Of a stretch of 31,341 bases of DNA, positions 9,401-17,667 are shown piece after piece. The notes beneath the pieces were generated by a model. The model had not been told where the DNA came from. It did not search any database and saw nothing but the letters and a program-made list of their open reading frames with translations. The DNA is taken from assembly GCF_000003605.2 (NCBI RefSeq), contig NW_003149767.1, positions 16,457-47,797 of the forward strand. Reading direction: 5' to 3'. This stretch comes from Saccoglossus kowalevskii (taxonomy: Eukaryota; Hemichordata; Enteropneusta; Harrimaniidae). The position numbers were made by a program, and so were the translations under genes. How positions within the stretch are numbered: position 1 is the first letter of the stretch; every line of letters begins with the position of its first letter.

Positions 9401-11073
9401 TAGTAGTGTGCGAATAAATGTTTACCATTAGTGTATGTATTTCTGTCAAATCCATCCAGAGACAAAAGTTGAGGAGGCATGAATGTGGAACTTTGTTGAA
9501 TAAAGCATACTAAGGAGTAAATCATATTTCCAGAGGGTTATATAGAGAAAAAAAATTAGGGATTTTGACTGCAACAAAATTTCACGATACTTGAATCCGG
9601 ATTCAAAATTGCGTCTCTGAATTAATTCAAATGGTTTACAGTGACATCATCTAAAGCAGCATTTGATTTGTCAATTTTCCTTTTTTTTCAATTGTTTGTC
9701 TCTCAACAGATATTGTTGATATTGCTGAGAATTGCGAAAAGAAGGATATGTTATGGGGGCCGTGGTCTCACTGCTCTGCCGATTACTGTGGTGTTGGTCT
9801 ACAATACCGAGAAAGAAGTTGTGGTGAGCCTGACAGGGATGAGCGACGATGCGTCAAGTGTGGTACGTATAATATAACCGCTTTTGTTCAAAGTACAACT
9901 CACTTTGGGCCTTTTTTTTTTCCAAAAACACAGAAACAACAAATTTCATCATCAACTATTTCTTCGATATAATTGAAATCCACATTTACTCATGATCATT
10001 TGTTATCATATGAGTAATTGTTTGTTGTTGTTGTACATCAGCATCCACATCAACGTTTTACCTTTTTGACTTCTTGAAAACTACAAGTCTGATTGCTTTA
10101 ATACATGGTATATATGTACCTTAGGAAGACCTCTCTCAGCTATGTTCTTTTTGTGATGATATCTTTAATTCACTAATTTTGATGAATATTATTGTCATTT
10201 TTGGTAAAAAGTGATATTTTTGACTTCTCAAGTCTGATTGCTTTGATATTTTACATATACTTAATGTAGGTTTTACAGGTTGAACTCTCGCAGATTTGTT
10301 TATTTTGTGATGATATCTCCAATTCTCAGCCGAGAGGCTGCTTGATAGTTTGTTCTTACCTATTTCTGGAAACTCTGTGACTGATTTTGTGGAATTCAAA
10401 CCTTAGAAGAACCATGTCTATATTTATTCAGCCTTTTTATTAACTACAACATGTTGACTGCTAGTTATTTGGGCCCAAAAAAAACGATTATTTAAATTTG
10501 TCTGAATCAGTTTCTGGGACAAAACAGAATCAATTTAAATCGTGCTTAGTATGATGGGAGTGGTTTTCTGATGCATATCATTATGCTTAATTGGAAAGAC
10601 ACAAAATAATAGAAAGTGACAATGACTTGTATGTCAACAACAAATACGAAAATCATGGCGGTACCACAACAATGCTCATTTCCACTTTGCCTTTGCCGAT
10701 TAATTGAGTTAGTATGTTAATAATTACAACTAATATGCAATTGTTATGCAGTATGTACATTCTCACAACTACAAAAATAAATAGATTGGGAGAACACTGA
10801 TACATTTCTTATATATATGTCCTCTTTACAGACTGTAAACCAACCCCTGTACTGGTACGCAACCCATCAGCATACTTGGCTGGATGCGAATCACAAGAAC
10901 CACTACTGCAGTGTCCCGAGACTTGTGAACCGGTTAAAATGCGTTATGCCAACCATGAATTCTTGTGTAAAGACAAAGACACTGCTTGGATTCAATATAA
11001 ACCAATCGAGGTGCACGAACAATGCATCTGTAAAACGTGTACTTCACATCGTAGTTACAACCCACTCAGTTAG
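232..11073 (+). CDS. Multi-exon gene, 5' partial: TSP1 plus cystine-knot-like C-terminus protein
   Basis: Ten exons join in phase: 232-468, 1224-1350, 2084-2221, 2609-2804, 3278-3532, 4495-4731, 5504-5664, 6071-6152, 9710-9862 and 10832-11073. They give one split codon plus 608 residues and a TAG stop. Every intron is GT..AG and the phases (2,0,0,1,1,1,0,1,1) agree at each junction. Numbered from the first complete codon, residues 1-24 are strikingly aromatic (RFWYPF, WYWWPRIW). Residues ~25-477 are cysteine-poor, probably beta-rich, and match no family I recognise. Residues ~492-528 form a TSP1 repeat (WGPWSHC, CGVG, RERSC). Residues ~529-600 are cysteine-rich and end EQCICKTC, like the last half of a CTCK cystine knot. 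No membrane segment is visible. The TSP1 and disulfide-rich tail suggest an extracellular or matrix protein. The N-terminus and any signal peptide lie left of the window. The exon chain is strong; family identity is open. Confidence 0.85.
1224..1350 (+). CDS. Exon 2 in window
   Basis: The acceptor is TTATTTACCTAG and the donor is GTG|GTATGT. The exon begins with the third base of a split codon and then reads NHFTYCPESETRQVV to MRILEDV, ending on a codon boundary. It contains no methionine-started ORF of useful length and is found only by joining phases. No known motif was seen. Confidence 0.8.
2084..2221 (+). CDS. Exon 3 in window
   Basis: The acceptor is TTATATTAG and the donor is GAG|GTGAGA. 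It has 46 whole codons, starting DAWVENSETGTPTFDCDD and ending LDICKVTVE. Three cysteines (DCDD, VCNE, DICK) sit in an acidic context. The family is not recognised. Confidence 0.8.
2609..2804 (+). CDS. Exon 4 in window
   Basis: The acceptor is TTTTTGTGTAG and the donor is AATG|GTATGT. It reads IELYKDKSERLADILTLW to SSIPPEDVN and ends with one base of a Gly codon. Alternating hydrophobic and charged residues suggest beta strands. The domain is not recognised. Confidence 0.82.
3278..3532 (+). CDS. Exon 5 in window
   Basis: The acceptor is a long T-rich tract ending TTGATAG and the donor is TATG|GTATGT. It completes a Gly codon and reads ILHVKLRSEFGLVSIPRV through AGPATLVLQALES to AAKLIYG. It is phase 1 at both ends, so it is an exchangeable exon class typical of extracellular modules. 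Confidence 0.85.
3656..4346 (+). mobile_element. 5'-truncated non-LTR retrotransposon (LINE) 3' end
   Basis: This lies in the intron between exons 5 and 6, same strand as the gene. Two overlapping frames encode the C-terminal region of a LINE ORF2-type polyprotein. Frame one (about 3656-3817) includes NKFRTYSIFKQKFELENYL. Frame two (3822-4133) includes RVLAKFRLSDHNLEIELGR and the zinc-knuckle-like CKKCNS plus HFILDC. The join near 3815 needs a frameshift, so the copy is dead. About 190 bp of AT-rich 3' UTR follow, ending in an A-run at 4329-4346, as expected for target-primed reverse transcription. The reverse transcriptase core and endonuclease are missing. I could not see a target-site duplication. 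Confidence 0.8.
4495..4731 (+). CDS. Exon 6 in window
   Basis: The acceptor is TTTCATTCAG and the donor is CTGA|GTGAGT. It reads GDIVPKKIVNQDVVVKNG through LLSVPRRICADERQ to SIHHVEL, phase 1 in and out. There is one cysteine. The family is not recognised. Confidence 0.85.
5504..5664 (+). CDS. Exon 7 in window
   Basis: The acceptor is TTTTTCTTTCAG and the donor is GTGCAG|GTACTC. It completes a Ser codon, reads DDMMEIMERDNKQIIIRSS through FIHDVILYETPECRED and ends DQITVQ on a codon boundary. Confidence 0.85.
6071..6152 (+). CDS. Exon 8 in window (short)
   Basis: The acceptor is GTTTTTTCTAG and the donor is CAAG|GTACAG. Twenty-seven codons, IMSDNGELDQSTTIVDIT to EEAVQ, end with one base of an Asp codon. 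This short linker precedes the TSP1 exon and is followed by a 3.5-kb intron. Confidence 0.78.
6449..6714 (+). repeat. Dispersed repeat, copy A
   Basis: This matches 8405-8662 in the same orientation over nearly its whole length. Shared blocks include AATACACCACGAATATTCAC, GGTATGTGTTGGTTCTTGGA and TTAGGTAATCAAA, with scattered substitutions and small gaps. It carries no long ORF of its own. The identity of the repeat family is unknown. Confidence 0.85.
6800..7249. mobile_element. Harbinger-like MITE (450 bp)
   Basis: The ends are perfect inverted repeats: GGGACGACGTCAAAAGAT at 6800-6817 and its reverse complement at 7232-7249. They are flanked by the direct repeat TTA at 6797-6799 and 7250-7252. 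A three-base TTA/TWA target duplication with GG..CC ends is the signature of PIF/Harbinger transposons, so the class is inferred from that. The interior is non-coding (A-rich, with two copies of a GCATGCGCA-type motif near 7035 and 7062), so it would have needed a transposase supplied elsewhere. Confidence 0.82.
8320..8406 (+). repeat. 87-bp direct repeat, left copy
   Basis: Begins TAAATCGCCAGTTGTGAACT and ends TTTTGTGCA. The same 87 bases recur at 8693-8779 with about four differences. The two copies bracket copy B of the dispersed repeat. Confidence 0.9.
8405..8662 (+). repeat. Dispersed repeat, copy B
   Basis: Second copy of the element at 6449-6714, in the same direction, starting CACTTCCGATCTGGTTAGA and ending GGTAATCAAA. 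It sits exactly between the two 87-bp direct repeats, which copy A lacks. Confidence 0.85.
8693..8779 (+). repeat. 87-bp direct repeat, right copy
   Basis: Same orientation as 8320-8406, offset 373 bp. The differences are single-base changes (CCCGTATG versus CTCGTATG, and one gap-like change in the AGCAAGGA region). Confidence 0.9.
9710..9862 (+). CDS. Exon 9 in window: TSP1 repeat
   Basis: The acceptor is TTTGTCTCTCAACAG and the donor is TGTG|GTACGT. It reads DIVDIAENCEKKDMLWGPW, then SHCSADYCGVGLQYRERSC and ends RRCVKC. WGPWSHCS and CGVGLQYRERSC are the canonical tryptophan/cysteine/arginine layers of a thrombospondin type 1 repeat. There are three residues between CS and CG where two are usual. 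It is phase 1 at both ends, as TSP1 exons usually are. Confidence 0.9.
10070..10325 (+). repeat. Diverged tandem duplication, period about 150 bp
   Basis: The blocks TTTGACTTCT, CAAGTCTGATTGCTTT and TTTTGTGATGATATCT occur in the same order at about 10070-10180 and again at 10219-10325. It is intronic, between the TSP1 exon and the last exon, and has no coding content. Confidence 0.75.
10832..11073 (+). CDS. Last exon: cysteine-rich, cystine-knot-like tail and stop
   Basis: The acceptor is GTCCTCTTTACAG and the stop is TAG at 11071-11073. It reads DCKPTPVLVRNPSAYLAGC, then LLQCPETCEPVKMRY, FLCKDKDTAW and ends CICKTC plus a short hydrophilic tail. The order C..GC..C..C..C..C-x-C-x-x-C, with a beta-hairpin-like stretch before the final CxCxxC, resembles the CTCK cystine knot that follows TSP1 in CCN proteins. 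Fewer cysteines than a full CTCK are present, so the call is tentative. Confidence 0.85.
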
Positions 11074-11440
11074 ACTTAGTAATCTGCTCCCCATCTGGTT
11101 TTTCAGTACGATTAGAACTATACTATAATTATTCTGGTGACATTTTTACTTTGCTTTGATAAACAATAATGAGATTTGATTTCCTTGAAACATTTTACTT
11201 ACTTTTTCAGAAGTGTCCTGCACAGCTTGTAATCTTTAATTATAGCGTGTCAGTTTTCACACACATGAAAAGAAATGTCTGTGTTTCCAAAAATTTCAAA
11301 AATATATCATATATTTGAATGCATGGATTTGGTTTAAAAACCAATATACATGGACAGGGCTTGAACTTTACAAAGGCTCCAAGGTAATTTGTTTTTTTTG
11401 TGGCCCAGTGAGTTGATATTATATACTATATAAGGATTAA

Positions 11441-11609
11441 TTATTCACTGGGTTTTAATTTTGCTTATTTCGCTGACTGGAAAATGCGCTAAATTGAAAC
11501 CCAGTGAATATGTAAAATTTAGCATTGAACACATTATCTAAATGATAACACCATGAATTTAAAACCCACTGAATATGAAATAGTAAATGAGCGAAATTTA
11601 AACCCAGAT
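11441..11609. repeat. Cluster of inverted TTCACTGGGTTT motifs
   Basis: A motif close to TTCACTGGGTTTTAATTT occurs once on the plus strand (11443) and three times on the minus strand (about 11490-11510, 11558-11575 and 11592-11608). The first two face each other and could form a hairpin. The motif is often followed by a GC-containing TTTCGC or AGCGC. Weakly similar CGCGAAACCCA-type words appear at about 9330-9390. Confidence 0.7.
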
Positions 11610-12984
11610 TAACAATCTTTAATATAATCAATGTGTTAATATCATTAACAACACAAGTTATGTTTCCTAATACTTTGTTCAATTTCAAGTTATTGGAAAT
11701 GATGTAAAAAAAATTTCACAGTGTGTTTATTTTAATTTACTCACTGAGTTTGTAATTCTTGTTCAGTTTAAGATTATTTTCTGTGTAGGCTACCTCTCAA
11801 AACTAAATCTAGACTTCTTTCATCTTACCAAACTAATATAAAAGTGAACATATATGGTGTGATCAAATATAAAATCCCTGATCCATCTGCTTTGTATTTG
11901 TATGAAAACCAGTTACTGAGGGCGCTTCTAATTGAATAAAGATAGATATTCTTGGTTGGTCATATAGGATTTCAACAGATCACTTCAACAAATAACCAGA
12001 AAGAAGTGAAGACTTTGCCAGTCTTGCTGTTATGTCTTCAACGCACATGATACTGTTATTTTGATTTCTTGCTACTGAACTCGTTTTAAATCCAAAATAT
12101 TGATCAGTGCTTTTCTTCACTTGTGTTTTTTTTTTTTTAATATGTGGTGTAAATCATTGCTCCATAAAAATACAATAATTTTGTTTAATTGTCTTTTCAC
12201 AGAATTGATTACTGCATCTCGAATAGAAATTCTTCTCAACCAAAGTTTGTACACTGAATCATTAAAATGTCACTAAAATATTAACCATAGAAATATCTCT
12301 ATAATTTATGTAAGCACATTTACTAGTGGAACAATAACGATTTTGATGTTTTTTGTTTTGTTTTTTTCACTTAAAGCGCGGTGGTCGTCGCGCAGCGCGT
12401 GTTCGAATTTCATGTAAATAAACAATGTATTTTACACGCGTTGTATACGTCGCTATGAGTCCCATATCGAACAGTACGCGGCCCTTTAATATGAATGGTG
12501 CAAAATTTGTATAAATAAACAAAGCGCTATACCCAGATATAATTTTATATGTTCAGTTATATGGGACCTAAATAAATCAATATTCACCTATATTACATCA
12601 GACATATTAATCATCTAATTGTGGGTACACTTTACATCTCTTCTAACTCGGCTATTCTCGGCGCGGAGCTGCGTCACAAGACGTTGCTAAGACGCGCACC
12701 ACTGTACCACGTATTTCTATGGGCTCTGCGCGCGCTGCTGGGGAACGTGGAACGCCGAGTGAAAAGCCGGTGAAAGTTCGAGAAAACAACAGGAACTCAA
12801 CTTTGAAGTAATCCTGAACAATCACATTTATATGCGTTACACATGCAGGGGTAATCCTGTTACACTGTTTAGGGGAGTCACATCAACCATCCCAAAGTAC
12901 CATTTTTTGAGAGTTTTCGACCTTTGTTTTCGCCTTTGTTTTCACCGTGAAGGTTGCCGTGTGGTGAAAATGCTCGGATGTCCG

Positions 12985-12996
12985 CCCCCCCCCCCC
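12985..12996 (+). repeat. Poly-C run
   Basis: Twelve consecutive C residues followed by GAAAATT. It is a simple repeat with no function visible, and its length is likely to vary between individuals or reads. Confidence 0.9.
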
Positions 12997-14083
12997 GAAA
13001 ATTGATATTCTTGGTTATTTGGCTTAGAAAATATAAAACATGGCCACATAAATACATTGTTTTGCTTTATTGAAATGTTTTTGTTTTCCTTTTACTGTAA
13101 GTTTATAATGACTGGGTTTTATAAGAGTTTTTAATTTTGCGTTACAAGAGACTGTGATCTTTCTGGACATATTTAAGATGCAGGTAATTAATATGTAGGC
13201 GCACTGTTGATCACACATTGTTAATACAGTATGCAGTTGTCGACTCAAGCTCAGAAACCAGTAAAACATAAGTAACTAAGCCCACTGAAAAGCAATTCAT
13301 GCCCAGTTGGTAGTCGTTGAAATCAGCCACGTGATGGGAACCGTAGAAAATTTCGAGGAATGACACATATTTTTATAGGAAATAACATATAAAATCACCC
13401 ATAAAAAGTACAATTTAATTTTGCAATTATATCAGCCACTGTAAAGTTTTTCTTTATTCCAAAGAAAGGGCCTTCCGCTGCGTGACCCTATAACTTGATG
13501 GAAATTCTAATAATACTAGTAGTATGATAAGGGTACTGCGTATCAATCTACTAATCGTGTTTTATTGATGGTTAGAAACAATTTTATTATTTTTATTGCA
13601 AACTTTATTACATAAAGCCATCGAGCTTTGGTACAGATTTGTTATAAAATTATAAATACAGGTGATTTTGAATTAAATATGGCGAGTTGTCACCCAGGAC
13701 ATTTTTACGTACTCGAAACTTCATAATAGATGATATTTACCCCCAAGTATAGTATTGTGTCTTTTACTGGTTTGTAGTAATATGCTAAGTATGTTATCAG
13801 TAATAGTAATATATGCATACATTTAGCTTGCACAGATGAAAACAGATTAGTGTGAACTTTAACTCATCTTTCACTTCATTCTTCCCAAATTGACAGAGTC
13901 GAAGATCACGTGGTATACCACTCACCCGACCGTTTTAATTTGAAGACAAACACACAATTCTAAGCCTAGCTAGCGTTATATTTGAGTGGAAGAAAAACAT
14001 CGGTAGTTTTCATAACTACGGTTTTGCTTAAATTTACGCTATGTAATTAATTTGCAGTCGTTAAATCAGCACTAAACCAATAA

Positions 14084-14370
14084 TTACGTCCTGGTTTCTG
14101 ATTGGTGAACTCCTCCTTCCAGGTTCTTCAAGGACACGGTATAAAAATTGTTATGCAGATTCTTTTCAATCATTTCTGTTAATCTGTTCTTCGATGGTGT
14201 TTCTTGTCTGTGTGTTTGATAAAAGAGAGTGAGGCCAAGAAACACAATGACAATGAACAGAAGAGAGGACAATATCAACAGACCGATGGTAGTGTTGTGT
14301 AACTGTTGGCCTGTTGTCTTCGGTGCATCCGTGGTTGTGCTGGAATGTACTTCTTTGTGGTCGTTGAAAC
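14084..14370 (-). CDS. Last exon of small membrane protein (TM and tail)
   Basis: The acceptor on the minus strand is TTTGCATTTTTACAG just before 14370. The exon completes a Gly codon, reads FNDHKEVHSSTTTDAPKTTG, then the 23-residue hydrophobic helix, the tail and TGA at 14086-14084. Upstream of the acceptor the same frame stays open for about 50 codons, but its sequence (FLSFLYFS-like, T-rich) is intron-like. Confidence 0.75.
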
Positions 14371-16199
14371 CTGTAAAAATGCAAAATGATAATGAGGGGA
14401 AAAATACAGAAATGATAAAAAGGTAATAACCATGACGACGGGTTGTTGTAACCTGATAGACATGTGTTATTTGATCGGCGATTTGCAAAAACAAGTACGA
14501 CAATTTGGCGAACGTTAATTTACCCAATTGCATTTGCGGGTATTGGGTCGTTTATATGGATGTCAATTTAAACAAGGATGACTGCCACCCACCCCATCAC
14601 AAGATGGTTATGAATGACTTTATAGGACGTGCTACTCATTCAGTTCAGTATTATTTGTGCTTGAGTATCTCGGGCAAGTGTTTATTAAAGTATAATTTTG
14701 CAAACCCCAAGTATAGGTAATACCACGGGACAGAATGCTATGAGGGCGTAGCCCAAAACAAGTGCTCGATATAGCGTGGTGTCAGCTACTCATACACTCG
14801 CTGCTTTAATATAATTTGAAGTACGAGGAAGGAACGTAATTTCCCCATCAACAAATAATTCTTTAATTTCCACTATCTGTTCAGGATAACAATAACTATC
14901 CCACCTCTTACGAGGAATAATTCTAGCCAACAATTTGAGATTTGAGTATAATCAGAGGTACATTACTTGGGGTTTGCAACGCGCATAGTACTGCATGGTG
15001 ACATCATGCCAAGATCCCATTCAAGTCTCATCTCGTAGGTAGCGAGACTGATGCTACTCCATTCTGACATGACATAGGCGATTTAATACATCGAAAATGT
15101 ACAGCAAATATAGTTATCGTAATCCGTCATATCGTGAGCAGCTATTTTGATCCACCTGGACATCCCAGTATCCTCATTACCTTGGGCATGCGCATTCGCA
15201 TTTTTCTGAGTTGGAACGCTTATGCGAGAGCTAGATTGTAACGGGATCTTGGTATCATGTCACCGTAGTTGCAAACCCCAAGTAATGTACCTCTGGTATA
15301 ATATATCCATTATAGAGAGCATTTGTAATACTGACAAAATGTCCGCAGTAACTAAAATCGTTTATAACTACCATTTCTCTAAAAAATTGCTGGTGACCTC
15401 AGTAACTGTTTTTAAAGTCAATTTTATTTTAATTATTGCGCGAGCAAAATTTCTGAACGGCGAGCAACATTTTCTTTCTGTGTTGATTTCTGAGTCGTCT
15501 GCGTTCCGAGTCCCGATTACTCAAACCGCGTGTAGTCGATGAAAAAAATCGCGTTTCACGCTATTAGGAGTCTGTTTGAATGCGGTCTATTTAAATTTGG
15601 GCAAATATTTTACCCGCGTAAATATTAGCGTAATAGAATAGAATAGAATAGAATAGAATAGAATAGAATAGAATAGAATAGAATAGAATAGAATAGAATA
15701 GAATAGAATAGAATAGAATCATAGCTGTGGTTTATGACAGACAAAAGTACATTATATATTATAATTTCAAATATGTCATCTTTTTCTAGGGACTAGCGGT
15801 ACTACTGCATCTCTTGACCAGTCAGTAGCCTGTTTTTGTTATGGGGGTCGTTTTAATGGTACATTATGGGTCCCATTCGATAACACCAGGCATCGCGAGT
15901 AATAACTATATTATTAGTCACAAAGCCATTGTAATAAACACGATTTTATGACATAGTAAAAATACATAATTCTAAATAGTAATAAAACAATTATTTCTAT
16001 TTTGAGAGACAAGTATTGTTGGAGTTAAACTCTGCAAGCTTGAATACGTGTCATACCTCGGGGCTCAGCCTGCTGAACTAGAATAAACGCAAACAATGTT
16101 TTAAAATAACTCACCCACATGCTGGCTCATTGCACCAATCGCTGGAACAAAAACTGACAATATATTCCAAGTGGTGAAATTTCCTAGTTGTATTGACAT
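14084..16199 (-). CDS. Proposed three-exon gene: small single-pass membrane protein with microexon
   Basis: The minus-strand exons are 16199-16115, 16077-16057 and 14370-14084. All junctions are GT..AG and all are phase 1, giving 393 nt, 130 residues plus stop. Residues 1-24 (MSIQLGNFTTWNILSVFVPA) could be a signal peptide, though the hydrophobic core is modest. Residues ~36-63 are rich in Ser/Thr (HSSTTTDAPKTTG) with an NTT sequon, like an O-glycosylated stalk. Residues 64-86 are a strong membrane helix (IGLLILSSLLFIVIVFLGL) followed by a 44-residue basic/polar tail with NNFYTV. A type I receptor-like or adaptor role is possible; no family is recognised. The last exon is well supported. The first two rest on splice motifs and phase, and the true gene may use other upstream exons. 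Confidence 0.62.
14953..15295. mobile_element. hAT-like MITE (343 bp) with 28-bp terminal inverted repeats
   Basis: Bases 14953-14980 are the exact reverse complement of 15268-15295, starting CAGAGGTACATT. The match resumes further in with few mismatches (14997-15018 against 15243-15264), so the whole element can fold back. It is flanked by the direct repeat GTATAAT at 14946-14952 and 15296-15302. CAG-starting ends and a 7- to 8-bp target duplication suggest the hAT superfamily; the eighth base differs. It lies in the large intron of the small membrane protein gene and has no transposase. Confidence 0.8.
15632..15719 (+). repeat. Pentanucleotide microsatellite (AATAG)n
   Basis: About 17 nearly perfect copies of AATAG/GAATA, interrupted only at the right edge (GAATC). 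It is intronic to the proposed small membrane protein gene. The purity implies recent expansion. Confidence 0.95.
16057..16077 (-). CDS. Putative 21-nt microexon
   Basis: On the minus strand the acceptor is TTTATTCTAG and the donor is CGAG|GTATGA. The 21 bases add VQQAEPR and keep phase 1 on both sides, so skipping it would leave the frame intact (alternative splicing possible). The intron before it is only 37 nt, which is very short and is the main reason for doubt. Confidence 0.45.
16115..16199 (-). CDS. Putative first coding exon (signal-peptide-like)
   Basis: It starts at ATG (16199-16197) and ends GTGG|GTGAGT, a near-consensus donor, in the phase required downstream. It encodes MSIQLGNFTTWNILSVFVPA and ends SQHV. 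The hydrophobic stretch with small residues (IGAMS) fits a cleavable signal peptide, but the n-region has no basic residue. Confidence 0.5.
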
Positions 16200-17536
16200 T
16201 GTCTGCATACTACGCACTAAAAGTATCGCAGTCCGCTAACGTAATGTAATTCAACATTTGGACAATACCACATCCATGTACTGTTATTTCGATATATAGT
16301 AGAAGAGAATTAGATTAATAGATGTCCCTGTGCACATCAATCATGCTATAACAACATGATCATAAACACACTTTAAACAACACGTGTTATTTATTACATT
16401 ACGATTTGCATATACCATGGCCTTAATTTGCATACCGAATTCGACGCGTCAATCTAAGCTATTGCAATAATGTCTTATAACACGTAAGTATATGGCATAT
16501 TTGACAATGTGCGTAACGAGTCTAAATAATTGAACACAGTGACTGTTACGGTCGTTATGATCTCCCGTTGTTGTAATAACTGTTTGTTATAACAAGAAAG
16601 TCGCCCACATTGTAGTATCCAGTTTTCCCTCCTTCGATCACACTTACTTGTGCAAGCAGACGATAAGACGCAAGCAGACGATAAGTGCTCTCGTTCTAAA
16701 ACATGCGCTGACGGGTCATTTGCTTTACTCATGAATATGCAAATCATAGCTCCCGAATATAGGCCTCGTCATTTTTTGTCAGATTATGCTTAGAGTGTAG
16801 AGAAAAATTGCGTATTTAGATATAAAAATGCAATATCGACAAAACACATTTTAAATTATTATATTATCTGCACGTTGATGATTATGATTTGTTGCAAACA
16901 AAATATGTTACTTTGCAGCACACCAGATAGTATTCGTTTCATGAAAAAAAACACGATTACGCATATTTGTAGCCGCTAAACAACTATTGCACATGCGTAT
17001 TAGTTACGAGAGCGGCGTACGGAATTCAACGCATTCAAAATACAGTATAACATATTTTTAATAGTTTATACGATCTCATCTGCATTGCAACTTTATATGT
17101 CTATGCAGGTAATCCGTACATCGCTTATATTGTAGTCGAATCCATATATTTTTGTAATTGTCGATAAACTATTCGATACCAGTTTGCCATGTAACATTTT
17201 TTTAAATAAAAACATTTTCAAATCGAGCATAAAACACTATCAAATGGCAAGAAAATCACTAGTAACTGGCCATAAATCCCAATCATGACGAGGTTGTGTT
17301 CAATATAAAAGTGTTTCAAAAACTCAATTGTATATTCTACGTTCTCTCATATATATTATATTATATACTCTGCTGTATTATTCCCTGGATATAAATGAAA
17401 AAAACAACAACAAAATGCAAACATACATTACTGGTAAAAATATCTATGATTTGGTTCTTTTCACTTAATGTTTTCAAAAAAGGCGCATCGAACATAGAAA
17501 AGGAGTGTCTTCTGCGTGATGCCAACGTGAGTGACG
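16200..17536. other. Intergenic space between two minus-strand genes
   Basis: This stretch would contain the 3' UTR of the O-fucosyltransferase-like gene and the promoter of the small membrane protein gene. I see no convincing poly(A) signal close to 17537 and no clear core promoter element. It is AT-rich with a 273-bp minus-strand ORF (16475-16747) that shows no family features. Confidence 0.5.
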
Positions 17537-17667
17537 TCATCGTACCATCAGTCGTATATTACCCGGCAAGCCAGGCAATTCCCGGACACTAATTGTCTCT
17601 CCCACTCTGCCATATATAACTAGTTGCGACCAGTTCGATTTTGAACACGAGAAGAACAGTTTGGCTC
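17537..17667 (-). CDS. Exon 5 of O-fucosyltransferase-like gene
   Basis: The acceptor is TGTCATTTTTCAG and the exon ends in TGA at 17539-17537. It completes an Arg codon and reads AKLFFSCSKSNWSQLVIYGR, then ELPGLPGNIRLMVR. The SNWS..V..R pattern is the conserved end of the fucosyltransferase domain. There is no C-terminal extension. Confidence 0.87.

Larger units (their letters stand above)
6153..9709. other. Large intron (3.56 kb) crowded with repeats
   Basis: This is the longest intron of the left gene. It contains a dispersed ~260-bp repeat in two copies, a 450-bp MITE, a pair of 87-bp direct repeats and AT-rich unique-looking DNA from about 8780 to 9700. Short CGCGAAA / AAACCCA motifs occur around 9330-9400. 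I see no coding exon inside it. Confidence 0.7.
11074..14083. other. Intergenic DNA between convergent genes
   Basis: No coding segment was recognised. It holds the presumed 3' UTR of the left gene; the first AATAAA I see downstream is at 11935-11940, rather far from the stop. It also holds a cluster of short palindromic motifs (11441-11609), a locally GC-rich patch (about 12375-12480 and 12655-12765) and a C12 run (12985-12996). Near 13561-13609 several TTTATT hexamers could be poly(A) signals for the minus-strand gene ending at 14084. Confidence 0.6.

Noticed and set aside
12375-12420. GC-rich stretch with GTTCGAATTTC that looks like a tRNA-derived SINE head
   Set aside because: No cloverleaf can be drawn, the A-box match is poor and no repeat copy is visible in the window.
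14229-14533. Overlapping ORFs on both strands around the membrane exon
   Set aside because: They are shadows of the minus-strand exon. Only the frame with the membrane helix joins to upstream exons in phase.
16475-16747. 90-codon minus-strand ORF between the two minus-strand genes
   Set aside because: No splice sites in phase with its neighbours and no recognisable motif; residue mix looks random.
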